Shown piece by piece: positions 11,951 through 24,870 of a stretch of DNA of 64,000 nt. The first letter of the stretch is position 1; every line of letters starts with the position of its first letter. Source of the DNA: Plectrocnemia conspersa (Eukaryota > Arthropoda > Insecta > Trichoptera > Polycentropodidae); contig VTFK01000008.1 of NCBI GenBank assembly GCA_009617715.1, positions 930,001-994,000 of the forward strand, written 5' to 3'. The position numbers and the translations under genes are program-made. The notes under the pieces are model-generated. The model saw nothing but the letters and a program-made list of their open reading frames with translations, had not been told where the DNA came from and made no database searches.

Positions 11951-13723
11951 TAATAAATATTATAAATTAAATTATAAACTCAATTACAATGTACTAAGAA
12001 TGATTTAATTATTACACTGAAATCCTGTAACTTGTGTGAGAGAGCCTCGAGAAACATTGTAATAATAGTATAATATTACAATTCTCAAAAATAAATTTAG
12101 TAAATAAATTATCACGATATATATTATACATAATATATTTTTAATTTATATTAATATGGTTGATTTTAAAACATTATTTAAAAGTGGATTATATACTATT
12201 TATGAAACATTGCGACTGTAGAGTAAGTTATTGATTTTTTCAAGTAAATAGAATATTTATAATTATTTAAAATAAATATTTTTTTTGTGTCTGAAATCGT
12301 AAAAAAATTTATAGACCTGCGTCAAGTGTGGACAGCTATTTATACATATATACTAAAAATTGTTTTTTTCTTCATAATTTAAATATTTTTCTATTTTTCC
12401 AAAGCTAAACTATACATAAAAAAATATATTCGAGTATTTTGTTAGTAAAAGTCTTTTGTATAGGGAAAAGTAAATATATTAATAATTATCTTGACATCTT
12501 TTTCCATAATAAATGAGCAATATCACAATTGCTGTTTCAGTTATTTTATATCAAATTTTAAAATTATTTTGAAAGAAGCTACAACGACAGGTCCTTCTAA
12601 GCAATCTACATTTCACAGCAACTCTCAACTATGATTCGTTTAAATAATTTATAGCAATTTTATATATGGGAAAATAATTCAATAGACCACTGTTCTAGAA
12701 TACTTTCCAAATCATTGTTTTCCACATAATTGCCACTTTTAGATTTTATAAAATTTGTGGCAAAAATTGAAAAGAGGCAATTTAAGAATTATCTATAAAT
12801 AGCATTAAACTATTTAATACTGTTTAGAACGGCTCAAACGACATGTAAAAGTGGCTAAACCCTGGTTAAAGTGCGAGCTACGTAATGTGTCACTTAAAAC
12901 ACTTTGTTATCGAGCCAAAGAACATTGGTACGCAGAATGAACTACATGTACAGTCAAAGAATATAATTTACAGTGTTTTTGCGAAATAAATACTATTTAT
13001 TTAGTATACAGAGTAATATTCACAAAAAATATAGAAAACGCCAATAGCTTATATTAAAAATATTTAACTTATGTCTTTTTATTATCGGAATATATGTATG
13101 TACAAATATTTATTTTTCAATATGTTACTTTTATTAAATATAACTATAAAATTGGATTTTAGTTACTAACATTGATATTCGGTAATGATATTGGGAAAAT
13201 ATTTTTTTTAAAATCATTGAAATATTACTTGCAATATTTATTTGCTATTGTTATTAAATATTAATAAAAAAGATTAATCATTAAATAAAAAACATGAATA
13301 GTGAAAAAGGTAAGAGGTAATTATATTAAGTTGAGTAACCAAACATTACTTTACAAATTTATTTTAAAATAATATCGTGAAAAAGTATTTAATAAAAAAA
13401 TAATAAATGTTTAGAATCAGAAACAACATTTTTCGAAGTAGCTTAAATACTTTTAATTCTGACAGAGACAAAGCTAAAGTTCTACAAATTCCATTTTAGG
13501 CTGAAAGATAATTATTTGTTTATGACAGAATGCTTTAAATATACTAACAATGTAATTTTAATATTTATTCTTAAGATTATGATGTAATCTTAACTATAAA
13601 TTTGCGATTCTAAATTTATAAATTATGTTTGATGATATTGGTAAAGTTTTAGCATGTTAATATACGTTTCTTTATTACTTATGAAATTGTATTTTATAGT
13701 TTATTCTATATAATCCTGGCATT
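11951..13723. other. AT-rich intergenic DNA, no gene seen
   Basis: This is almost entirely A/T-rich with short direct runs of ATATTTA-type sequence. A slightly GC-richer patch at about 12830-12950 (AAGTGGCTAAACCCTGGTTAAAGTGCG) is the only compositional feature. No open frame of interest. Confidence 0.55.
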
Positions 13724-13782
13724 ATGACGCACTGGGGAAACCTGTCAAGTTATGCTGGTAAGATTTGTAATAAAAGATAAAA
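13724..13782. repeat. Short interspersed repeat, copy 2 (mate at 6254-6311)
   Basis: ATGACGCACTGGGGAAACC followed by TGTCAAGTTATG and AGATTTGTAATAAAA matches 6254-6311 in the same orientation with scattered substitutions. Confidence 0.55.
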
Positions 13783-15037
13783 ATTTAATTTTGTCACTGC
13801 CAATGTAGTTAAATCTTATCAAAAAATTGAATTTATTTTATAGAATAAAATTTGTGAAAAAAACCAAAAACTTTGCAATAGTAAAATTGCTGATATCTGT
13901 CGAGACGATCAATTTGAAAAAAATAAAGGCTTTCTACGCATTTTTTTGACATTACATTAATAAAATAATCATGATTAAATCCAAAATTTATGAAAGGATC
14001 ACTAAGATTGATAGGTTTCTTCAATACTTAGACAAGAAAAGATTTCAAGAGCATTAAATTCCGAATCATGAAATTATTGACGAATCAACTGCCAATTATA
14101 AAATTATTGAAAAACACATACATATATAGGGAATCCGTATATAGGTATATTTTAGTTAATTTGTAAAGTGAATATTATTGTTATATTATGAGTTATAACT
14201 TCACGAGGATTAAATAGGCAGAATATATTACTTCAAACAGGAATAGTCCTATAGTTGTATGACAGATTGTTGCGATTCATTTTTCATGCTAAAGAATATC
14301 ATTTGTATGTTGGCCAATTTTATATGATTATGCTGGTAATTTATTTTTCCAAAAATGTCTAACAAAAGAGACTTTTCATAAGCAAAAAAAAATAGGCAGA
14401 GAGAAGTTGTAACTTATAGATGAACGACCAATATTATTATAGATAGTGTTTGTATAAAAGAACAAGAAAATCGTTACGATGTGCTTTAGATGTGACTTAT
14501 CAAATAGGCACTATTCCAATATAGTAAATTCCTATATTATATCAAAAAAACTAGTGAAAGATAAACAACGACGATATTTTGCAGAACATGTGATCGAAAA
14601 TCATATATACATATGGAAGATTACCTAGAAAAATATTATGATATGATAAAAATATAATCAAATATCAATTATGAAAGTAAGTAATTATAATGTGCATATA
14701 TAAATATATTTAGGGTTTCATTTATCAAAATAATAATAAAAACAATTAATCGATCTTTGGTACTATCGGTAATAATGAAAATTTTTTTTTAATCTATGCA
14801 TATTATTTGTTGAAAACAATATATTCGTGGCTTTAACTATGGAAACGACGACGCCCATATTGATTGAAAGAACAAACCCCAAAAAAATATGCTCATTGTG
14901 GGGGATTAAGCAGTTTTATCGGGATAGGATAGCAAAATAGAATAATATTATCCATTTTTATCAGCCCACCCTACTTATGCAAAAAATTACACTGTCCGAT
15001 ATTTCGGCGCAAATTTTTAAAATTGAATTTAAGTTGT

Positions 15038-15077
15038 TCGATATTTTCGTATTTTTACGAAAATACGTAAATATCGA
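15038..15077. other. 40-bp near-perfect palindrome
   Basis: TCGATATTTTCGTATTTT and its partner AAAATACGTAAATATCGA form an 18-bp stem with one mismatch around a TACG loop. It sits alone in AT-rich DNA. It may be the fused ends of an inverted-repeat element or a cruciform-prone site. Confidence 0.6.
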
Positions 15078-15413
15078 CTAAAGAGGCCCAATTGATTTTT
15101 TTATCTCTTTTTTTTTTTTATCTCTTTACGCAAAAATCAGTAAAAAATAATGATTTTAAAAAAAACTTTTGTTTGTAAATAAACATAAAATATCATTGTA
15201 AATAATTAAAATTAAAAAATTAGAACATTTAAACATATTATCAAAGTAAAATTTGCATTTAAAAAAACCAATTTTTTTTTATTTATTTTTGATTAACGCG
15301 TCCAAAGGGTTAAAAGGAATAAATTTGCTTCATATCAAGCAAATATAACGTTACCTAGCAGTTACTAGTAATTCTGTCATGTAACAGAGAAAGGAACACT
15401 CAATTTTTTATGA

Positions 15414-15610
15414 TAGGGATGGCTGGCGAAGTGAAAACAAAAGCAGATATTGTATACATGAATTCCCCTCTACTATATGTACATTTTTATCCCCATTTAG
15501 ACACATTTTTACGCAAATAATAATAATAATAATGTCAATACCGGTAATACCATTATTAACTGTTACATTGTTAACCGGTATTAAAAATTTCTGTATTATT
15601 GCAATCCCTA
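15414..15610. mobile_element. Probable hAT-type MITE with internal ACCGGTAT repeats
   Basis: The left end TAGGGATGGC and the right end ATCCCTA are short inverted repeats. Inside, AATACCGGTAA and TTAACCGGTATT are inverted copies, a layout seen in small hAT elements of insects. An (AAT)n run lies at 15516-15533. The flanking octamers do not match, so the target duplication has been lost or the boundaries are off. Confidence 0.4.
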
Positions 15611-16159
15611 ATTACAATAGTGAACAATTAACAAATTACAAGGCATAGTACGAATAATATTCTTTCTTTCGTCATTGCATTCTTGGGTGGGTTTTTTTTT
15701 CAGGTAGTGGTCCATGATCCGTGTTTATGACATTTCTAATTAAAAGTGAATTTTTCACTAAAAGATTTCGAATCGAGCATATACTTTAGAAAAGCGAATA
15801 GTTAAAAAGTGTATGTATATGAATTAGTTAAGAATGACATTTGAATATGCAAATATTATCGCACAATTGGAAAACTTGTAATTGGATGATTCTATGTATT
15901 TTAAAACACTATTGTTGTAATTGAAAATTACAATTTAAAATAAATTCTAGATATCACAAACTGTGATTTTTGTGTAGTATTTGAATCCGCTTTAACTTGT
16001 ATTTAGTTTTTATGTACGCCTTTCAATAACTAAGGTTGTGGGTGTTTCTCTAGCACCTTTTTAATTTTCCTGGCTATTAATACAGTGTATAAAATATTAA
16101 TCTTATTTTTTAATTCAAGATTTGTTTCTTTACTTATTCCTTAATTTTTTTCTGATTTA

Positions 16160-16530
16160 GACTCGATACTACATTTGCACAGTGTACGACGGTGTACGGC
16201 GAGCAGCGCCTCGGCGCTAAGTGAGACAAACGGCCACTCAGGGAGCGGAACCGCAGTCCCCTGACTTAGCGGCCCCCGTTCCTGAGCTCAGGAGCGACTC
16301 CTACTACCAACCCTCCAGTACCAGCCAACGCTCTCGACTCTTCGACTGGGAAAGTGGCGGATAAACAAAAACAAGGGAATCCGCACCCTCGTTACGCGCT
16401 TTTCTTCTAATGACGTTTAAATCATTATGGAAACTTTGGGCAGCTTTATACTCTCTCTCCCACCCTCTATTTCTGTCTCTTTTCACCGTTCGGCTACTTT
16501 GAAAAGGGTACTTCTAGTATGTTCACTATT
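16160..16530. promoter_or_regulatory. GC/CpG-rich island, candidate enhancer or promoter
   Basis: A sharp GC-rich block contains the palindrome AGCGCCTCGGCGCT, GGAGCGGAACCGCAG and the forkhead-like AAACAAAAACAAGG. A minus-strand open frame of 60 codons lies inside but has no recognisable domain. This is one of the most compositionally distinct islands in the desert. Confidence 0.35.
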
Positions 16531-16925
16531 CCTATCGAAAAGGAGGCACGAACCTTTTAAAATAATTTAAATATATATCAATATAATATATTTAGATGGC
16601 AAATTTTTTTTGTCAAGTAAACAATTTGTGTGAAATTGCATGTAATATGAATTTCTTAAACAAATTTCAGTAATCACTGTTACTAAAAACATATATGAAG
16701 TGGTAGGTGATTCATTAGAAATCTGTTAACGTTAGATGGTTTAAACAAATTTAAACGGGAAATTACGATATCAAGAATATGTTCTGGTTGCAGAAATATA
16801 TATAAATCTTACTCAAAAGTAAGCCTCAAAAATAATAAGAATATTGTGAAGGCATGGGAACAAGTTGTATGGGATCCAAACTAATTGAGTGAATATAACA
16901 AGATCATAAGTCACCAAGATAAAAA

Positions 16926-16979
16926 ATGCTTCAACATCTCGGTCATATTATGAGACTACCAAAATACAAACTAAATTAA
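16926..16979 (+). pseudogene. RTE-type reverse transcriptase C-terminal scrap
   Basis: The 17-residue translation MLQHLGHIMRLPKYKLN, closed by TAA at 16977-16979, resembles the LxYLGHVMRxxKYELL motif near the C-terminus of RTE/endonuclease-reverse transcriptase elements of insects. A stop lies directly upstream in frame. The match is short, so this is a tentative fossil. Confidence 0.4.
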
Positions 16980-18839
16980 CAGTAAGTAAAATGAAAATTT
17001 TCAATATGATAAATGATACAAAAATAATAATAATATAGCATATAGATTTCACAGTTGTTTTATCATTTTTTAGTATTGATTCAATCTTCTACTCCCCAGG
17101 AACTACTTTATCCTTTCATATTATGCTTATTAATTTATGCATGTTACTTATTAGGGTTGGCCCTCTATTCTTAACTTCCCCTCTGATATTATATATGAAT
17201 ATGATCTAAATGCTTTATTGTTTTCAATCATTCTAAAACAACTTTTACTTCAGTGAGCGTTGGTTCTACTCTTCAGCTATTTATTACTCCCAATAAATGT
17301 TTTAATTTTTTACCCGTTTAACGCTACACGCCCTTACTAATCTTGAATTAATAATTTGTGTTTATATTTCCCTTAATACTAAAAACACTATCTAAAAATT
17401 AATTTAGCTTTAATATGATTTTTAAAAGGGTGAAACAAAATGAAAAAAATACCAATAATATGATGCTCAAAATTTTAATATTATAAACAGGTATGAACCG
17501 TGGCATAGTCTTTATTATGATTTTTTTTTTTTTTGAATACTACATTTAATACCATTCTCTAAATAAAACCAATTGTTTTGAACAGCTTCCATAGTGTGTC
17601 GAAGCGAACCCAAATGACACTAAACTTCATTATGCTAATAAAGATATTTTCGCAGAATGAAGACGTAAAACGGTCTATAGTGTTAGTTGGATTTCGGTAA
17701 TTAATTGTAAGAGATAACCATGTATATATTAATTATAAAGCAGATTATGGCGTTGGGGAGGTTTTTGTCAATTTCACTGTCTGGCTAAATGATATATACG
17801 ACATAACTTTACAGAGGTCTCTTGAAATACAAAAGAAAAAACTTTTCGTTGTGGTTCGTGGACCGGCTGAATTATACGGTATTAAATAAAACTAAATTTC
17901 GAATAAACTGGTAAACACAATCGTCAATTATGTACGAAAACAATATAAAGGTTAATATGATTCAAACATGAAAATGTCAAAAATAATAAAAATAATAAAA
18001 ATTTAAATTATTATATAACTTCTAACTGAAACATTTTTTATTAAAAGAGTCTTTAAGGTTATACATAAATAAATTGATTTTAAAATAATTAATTAAAAAA
18101 ACAATTCACGGGAATTTTTATTAATATATTTTTGAAAAAAGTTCTAATTTGTTTTTATACCTGGACATATAATAATACATTTCATATCGATGGCTCTAAG
18201 TGTAAATTGTCTAACTTCATAATTAATTTATGAAAAAAAAAGTTGTGATTTACTCATTGTTAGCTATACATATTCTAATAAAATAAATAGTAATAAACAT
18301 ATTCTTTTAAAGTAAGTAATTTTCATTTAAATTAAAAACTATTAATAGCTAGAGATACATATTATATTATAATTAGTTTTAAACTTGGCTAAAATAATTT
18401 TAGATATAATAAAAAAGAAAATTTTAACTTGTAACTGTTGTATTTATGTCAATAATAAATAGTATGAAGAGCAGAGAGCCCAGAATGGAACCTTGAAGAA
18501 CCCTCGAATAAGAACATCGCTCTAATATTTCAGAATAACAGAGTTAAATCAGCAATAAATCAATTTTTTTATATCCATGTTTTTAAAAGTAAATTTTTAT
18601 TTTAGAGCAACAATGAACTTTTTATTAGCGAACACATTTTGCAAATTATTTTGCAGTATTGACTATGGATAGAATTTTTTTTTTTTTTTAGATACCTTTT
18701 ATTATTACTTGCTATTTTGGTAATTCAGTGTATTGAGCTTATACTACAGTAGAAATTAATCTATAAAAAATACTAGTACTATAAAATATATTTTTTTAAA
18801 TTGTATGTATTATGTATATCAAATAATATTTTGATTAAG
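16980..18839. other. AT-rich intergenic DNA with a dispersed-repeat fragment
   Basis: Mostly AT-rich with T runs of about fifteen bases near 17520 and 18670. A moderately GC-richer patch lies around 17590-17720. The segment at about 18177-18222 (CATATCGATGGCTCTAAGTG) recurs with substitutions at about 49645-49684 (CATATCCATGGCTTTAAGTG), so it is part of a dispersed repeat. No gene seen. Confidence 0.5.
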
Positions 18840-19310
18840 ATCATTCATACATGTTATCATTAAAGCAATCCCTCGGCAAAATCATAATGTTGTTTTCCGA
18901 CCATAAAATTTGCAAAGGTTATAAAACAGGGAGTCGGGCAATTGATAAAGTTTATTTCGTGTGTAAGTTATGAAGATAAGGTTTTAAACGTGCGCTTTTT
19001 ATAGTTGAGGGGCGAAGGAACCAATTATTTAAATCGTGTACAATGCGAATTATATTCGGCGATCGTAAATTACTTTTATTGCGACCACCATCATGTGTGA
19101 AAATGTCCGAAACGACCTATAGATAGCGAATGGCCAAAAATTTATAATATGCGTATGCAAATGGGCATGGCAAAAATGGAGATCGCGGTGCGTTATAATT
19201 GGCGTGAACTTTTTTGTCAAGGTTTCGAAAAGGGTTTTAATCGCTATCGAGGTGTAATTTAAATGTGTGGGTGGGTCGTTAACGCAAAAAGGTTTGTTGG
19301 ATATTTAATA
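18840..19310. promoter_or_regulatory. Candidate enhancer with POU octamer and Hox-type sites
   Basis: The block holds a perfect octamer ATGCAAAT (19155-19162), several TTTATTG/CCATAAA/TTTATAG sites of the posterior Hox/Caudal type, and CpG-containing GGCGATCG and GAGATCGCGG. The density of such sites in an otherwise AT-repeat landscape suggests a developmental enhancer. No coding frame is present. Confidence 0.4.
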
Positions 19311-20214
19311 TTTAGTATTGTATACAGATTTTTCTATAAGATGTTAAATATATGTATATATAGATTTTTGACACAATGATCAGATAACAACCGTCATTTA
19401 AACATTAAATATAATACTTTGCTACAAAAAAGTATTTATAGGAAAATATTATATTTCAGCAGATTATTTAAAAAAACAACGCGCAAAAGTAAAACATTAT
19501 AAAAATGAGTGTAAAGAAGAAACTATGCCTGCTGGTATTAATAAAATAATTATATACATTATATAATTACTATGAAAAATACTTAAATATGTTACAGCAG
19601 TTATTGAGCATTTAATATAACTGCAAAATATTCATTTTAAGGTTATTTGAAAGTTTACACAAGTCGGATTCTCCTATTTTTATGGCAAAAAATGGTGTAA
19701 TAAAAAACTCGTATATTAAACTCCTTAATAATGGTATTATTTATTTTTGAATAAATTTATATTATTATTCTTATTCTTAGATTGTGCATAATAATATGAC
19801 TAAATATAAGGAATCGTGACATGTGAGTTTCACTTTTACAATTTCATTCTAAGTGCTTCATTTCAGAGTATGACTATGTGCTATAAACAATTTTCACGTT
19901 TCATAATCTATTTTAAAGCCTGTTGCTTTTATTAAATACACCAATAATTACTTTCGATTATTTATACATATTAGAGATTAGATAAATATATATCAATTAA
20001 ATTTCGTATTATAAAAAAATAATATTTTCCTTGGATAGTAATATTTTATATTTTTTTTTTTTTTGTAATTTATATGTATATGTCACGCATTAGTATCACA
20101 TATTTTTTAATAACAACTTTAGTCATTACAAGGGAATAATATTTACTTTTTATGTTATCCTATCGATTATTTATTATCATGTCTATTAGTGCAATATTTC
20201 CATTCAATTTATCG

Positions 20215-20560
20215 TTTTTGATGTATTCCACTCATACATCAAACCCAATCGCTTAATTAGACACAATGGAACATTGCAACAACCGAAAACAGTGCATTAT
20301 CCAGATCATTAGGGTTAATGTTGAGGAGATAACGTCGCCAACCCTTCATCGGCGGCGCGGGTGAGTGGTCGGCAACCTTTGGCACGCGCGCTCGCCACGC
20401 GACCGACACGTGTCATAGCAATTGTGTCGCGTGTCCGAGATCAAGACGCGACCGAGTGTGTAATCGCAGCGTGTAATGCGATAACACATGTAACACGCGT
20501 GTGTAAACATTAAGGTTAAACGAATTCGTTATGCTCGCTTTGTGGTGGGTGCAGGGTCTT
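20215..20560. promoter_or_regulatory. GC/CpG-rich island, candidate enhancer
   Basis: It contains the homeodomain site CTTAATTAG near 20253, CATCGGCGGCGCGGG, an ACACGTGTC palindrome near 20406-20414, and several ACACG/CGTGT repeats. CpG content is much higher than in the flanks. Regulatory role inferred. Confidence 0.35.
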
Positions 20561-20669
20561 TATAACAAGTAAAACATAATAAGAACGAAATAAAAATTCA
20601 ATTAAATATACTCGGAGGGGAGGGGGCAGAAAATAAATCATACTAATTTATGCCAAATACAATTACAAT

Positions 20670-20800
20670 AACATATTTGCCTGAGAAATATATTGTTTCT
20701 ATTGCAACGATGTTTTTGTTGAAATTCAGTTCGTGCGGTACCCATTTTTAATTTTCTTTGCTAGGTTAAGTGGTCCAGAACTATTATTAAGCTAACGCTA
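20670..20800 (-). pseudogene. Mariner transposase internal fragment (minus strand)
   Basis: On the minus strand the codons read VLDHL then, after a degraded KVKKL segment, KWVPHELN at 20724-20747. WVPHEL is the linker motif between the DNA-binding and catalytic halves of mariner transposases, and (V/L)xHLKxIGKVKKLDKWVPHEL is the usual arrangement. Frameshifts and stops are present on both sides. A 24-bp stretch here is identical to one at 36666-36689, a second fragment of the same family. Confidence 0.7.
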
Positions 20801-21339
20801 TCGAACTAAAGAAGGGCGTCTATACTTCATATTCACGGTTCTGTAGCTCAAAATTAGTCGAAGCATTATTGCACCGTAGGTTTCTTAAAAGTATCCACAT
20901 AAAAAACTTTGTATAGTTTACGAGCAGTTTTAACTGTTTTACAACTCGCTTAGAACTTATACAAAAATGTGATTTTATTTGCTTTTTATCGATCTTTAGT
21001 TAAATATAGAAAAGCTAATAATAAACCGAATTTAACGTAGACTGAGACATTCACTATAAATAATAATAACATGTAACATAAATTTTCATTAAATATATTA
21101 AAAATAAGATTTTTCTGGCAATATTTATATATCAAATGTTATCGAAAAAGTATTTTTATTGTATATCTATACTTTAAATAAAATAACTTTGTAATAGTCT
21201 CAGTCATAAATAATTGAGTTAATATGCTTTCATGTTTTATAGATTCCATTTAATCCTTTTAAGTAGATTGCATTAATGTGATTTGATTTAAGGCATATTC
21301 CAACATTAATTTATATGAACAATAATATATAACCCTTAG

Positions 21340-21840
21340 TGAAGAAGAAAACACGCAGTTAAATCTTATAATCGCCGACTGTCAAAGTTAAATTTTAATT
21401 AAAGATCGATTTGGCGTGTTTATCGTCCTTTGATATATAATCGCAAACGAACTGAAATTATATTACAAACGAATCGATCGCGAATAGTCTTCAAAATTCT
21501 CAAGCGAATATACATATGCATAAAATATAATGTCGGAATGAATATTCGTTAATTGCGATTCCATAAATCAATTGCGAAAGTTCAATATGAAGAAAAATGT
21601 CGAGGGTGGATGTCGAAATTCCGAAATGAGTTAGCATGGTCGATAACAATAAATGCGCTCATTAATCATGGGCGAAACGTGCAAGAAACTTTATTCGGTT
21701 GGGAATCACTGCCAAAACTGCCTGAAGACATAATCCAATTATAAAAGGATATTTTTTTGGCGAATATCGCACCCCGCCTCCGCTTGATCTCTTTATCTAG
21801 GCGCGCTTTTCCACTTGATTGCAAATTTGGATAAAAATAG
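21340..21840. promoter_or_regulatory. Moderately GC-rich island, candidate enhancer
   Basis: The block has several TCGATCG, CGAAT and TTTATCG motifs and a region at 21553-21744 that is open for 63 codons without an ATG start. The open frame shows no recognised domain, so I read the block as regulatory rather than coding. A compositional step at 21840 returns to AT-rich DNA. Confidence 0.35.
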
Positions 21841-23259
21841 GGACGAATTGTAAAATAGGATAAATTTAAAAATCTAAAGCCATTATATAATTTATTAATA
21901 AATATTATACATCGGAGCTTAAAGGTAGTTAATCCTTAATGAAACAGACTTAAAAATTATTATCTTCATTCTTAGCAGTCTATAAAAAATATTACAGTTC
22001 TAAAACATTTCGCTTCTTTGATATATTGATAAAATATATTGAATACTAATAATAAACCGACAAATAACTTCTTACTCGAATTAATAAACCATTCAATTAG
22101 ATCAGTGATTTGTTAATACTTTTTTTTAAGATACTATTAGATCATTTTTCAATAAAATAATACAAAAATTTGCTATCCATATTCTGATACATATGCTATG
22201 AAAATCACTAAAATAAAAGGCTATGTAAATAAACTGATGGTAATTTACCCATAAAAATACCATGAAATAGAAAATTACTAGGTAACTGGTATTTGTGTGT
22301 TAATAAAATATTAAAATAAATATAAATAAATAAAATAATAAAATATATTCATACTAGTTTTTTACAGTAAATATTAATTATTTATTTTGAAAAAAATTAG
22401 AATATTCCATAATCCTAATTAATAATCTGTATTTTAAAAATTATTAAAACATATTAATATTCTTAATTTTTGAATTAAAAACTCCCCTTTCACTGCTATA
22501 TACTGATTACACAACATTTTGTCAGTATTTTTTACTTTGTGTATGCTATATATTTAATAATATTGATTTTCTAAGATCATCCCTTAATTTAAACCATTTA
22601 ATTATCAGTTTAGGCTAGTATTCCAATAATTTTTTTATAGTCTTATTCTAGTCGTATACAATTATTATTTTATATATTATTCTAATTTTAATATTATTTA
22701 AAGTCTGAATATTATTAAAAATTTACATTAAATATATAAATAAATCCAATTCACCCCTGCGATTTTTAACTTTTTTACGATTAACGACCTGGGAAATGAA
22801 TAGCGAAGTAGCGTAAAAAGCGATAGCTTTCAAGTAAAAGAACGTTTAATATCGATGGAGAGAACAGACATTTTTCATTAGAGATTAAAATAAAAATGTT
22901 TTCGCATTATTAGAACCCTACGTTATATTATTTTTATTATATATTTTCCTTCCTTATTTTATATTATGGTACATAAAAAATATAAAGGGTGATTTTTCAC
23001 ATGAAATTAAATATCATTAGTACTATTTTTTTTCTTAAAATAACATTTTTAATAGAATAAAAATTTATGATTTTTTTTGACATTTTTATAAAAATGTGAT
23101 TAGTAATCTCTAGTATTATTTATCAAATTAAAAAACTTTCACTTCTTATTATACTTTTTTACAATTTTTTTAAGGTATATAGTTGAATAGAAATTTTGAT
23201 GTCAATTGTGTATTTTGCATCACTGAGATATAAACCATAATTATTATTTATTTATTAAA
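21841..23259. other. AT-rich intergenic DNA, no gene seen
   Basis: Nearly pure A/T-rich sequence, with only a small GC-richer patch at about 22750-22870 (GCGATTTTTAAC, GACCTGGGAAATG, AAAAAGCGATAGC). No motif or repeat terminus is supported. Confidence 0.5.
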
Positions 23260-24520
23260 AAATTTTATTTACACTTTTATTTATTAATTAATTTAATTTT
23301 ATGTTATAATTCAATGTATTTTATAATTATATAAGAAATATTTTTTAACTACATTAGTTAAAATATATTTCTATATATTTCTATATATCCTATTAATTAT
23401 AAATAAAAATAATATATTTACATTTATATATTACATATTATTATAATAAATATTAAAAATGAATAAGATGGTTTGATAGTAATATACATATATTATCAGA
23501 CATTTGATATATTTTGGATTTTATATTTTATAGATACGTTTTTTTATATATTAATTTATGTATTTTATTTTGCATTTATTTATTTATGTCTATTATTAAA
23601 TATTCACATATATATGTATTTTATTGTCTATGCAATTGTACTTTGATTGTATTTTTATTTACGATATATTTAAGCGTGTGCGTCATTGTTTATTTATTTA
23701 TAAATTTGGGAAAATTAATATTGAATTACGTAAAGAAAAAATTTAATTATTTCCACTCTTATTTTTAACAACTTTATTTTATGGTCATATGATTAATTGC
23801 AAATTAATAAAATGCAATATGGTCATGATAGAATTTTAACGTTAAAGTTTTACCAATTTGTTGAATAGAATTTGCTCAAAATATGGATGATTTACAGCAC
23901 TGTGTACGTATCCAAAATTCTGAACCTGGGAATGCATAGCATTAAAAAAATATATAATGAACTACATTGTATTACTTTGCAATATAACATATTACATTCA
24001 ATTTAAGTTATTAACAAATCAGAGTGGAAATAAATAATTTTTATCTATACGTAATTAAATATTAAATTATCTTAAATTTATAAATAAATACACAACGGAG
24101 CTTAAAGATAATTTGCAAAGATATATTATATTAAATAAAAAATAAATTAAATTAAATAAACAACTAAATATATATGTGAATGTAATAATAAATATAAACA
24201 AATTAATTAAAAAAGTATCTATAGATATATAAAATGCAAAATATCTCAAATATTTTTTAATATATGTATTTATATTACTATAGAACCATCTTATTTATTG
24301 TTATTATTTATTATGTAAAAAAATATATTATTAAAATTAGTATCGTTATTATTTAGTATATAAATGTAAATATATTATTTTTATTTATGATCGATGGAAA
24401 TGAAAAAAAAAATATTTCCTATATAATAATAAAATATTTTACATTGCATTAATTTGTAATATAACATATTCAATTAAATTAAAGTAATTAAAAAATAAAA
24501 GTGTGAATAATTATTTTTAA
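23260..24520. repeat. Large diverged inverted repeat of ~480-bp units
   Basis: The arm ending near 23765 (read on the minus strand) and the arm starting near 24023 align over roughly 490 bp. Shared landmarks are AGAGTGGAAATAA at the inner ends, AATTTATAAATAAATA, ATATATATGTGAAT, AACCATCTTATT and TAAATGTAAATATATTATTT. Each arm then restarts: AAGTGTAAATAA (minus strand, near 23275) and AAAGTGTGAATAATT (near 24500) repeat the start of the unit. So it is two head-opposed, slightly more than one-unit satellite-like blocks around a roughly 260-bp centre. Open frames inside are composed of Tyr/Phe/Ile codons from AT repeats and are not genes. Confidence 0.75.
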
Positions 24521-24870
24521 TTAATAAATCATCGGCGATCAATTTTAGAATCGGTGAATTGTGGTCAGTGAACTGTGGACTGTCCGGATATTCCTTGAAG
24601 TACTTCAGATTTAATTAGGCAGATGAAGGTTATTTTGTCTTGATAGTAGATTCCTTAATAACAATGGTGTATTGGGGACGTGCATTTTGGATGCTCGTTA
24701 CTTTGTGTGTGAGCAAGCCAAAGAGAGGATATCTTACCACACGCGCCTGATTCGTACGTATTGCAAAAAATTGTATAAATATTTTTATTCCTCCAACTAC
24801 ACGCACCCAAATAGCACGTCCCTAATTAATAGTGTTATAGGAGGTCAACTGCCTTTTTAATTTTATATTT
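24521..24870. promoter_or_regulatory. GC-richer patch, candidate regulatory element or decayed element
   Basis: Composition rises abruptly at the end of the inverted repeat (ATCATCGGCGATC) and stays moderate through GTCCGGATATTCC and ACACGCGCCTGATTCGTACG. A 62-codon open stretch at 24672-24860 has no ATG at its head and no recognised domain. Origin unclear. Confidence 0.25.

Noticed and set aside
21553..21744. 63-codon open stretch with Trp-rich translation
   Set aside because: It begins at TTG after a TAA and shows no family match, so a regulatory island is the simpler reading.
23514..24249. Open frames of 60-84 codons with Tyr/Phe/Ile-rich translations
   Set aside because: They fall inside the AT-rich inverted repeat, appear on both arms in mirrored form, and have no membrane-protein architecture beyond composition.
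24672..24860. 62-codon open stretch with DARYFVCEQAKERISYHTRL
   Set aside because: It has no ATG start, no recognised domain and no splice signals that I can pair.
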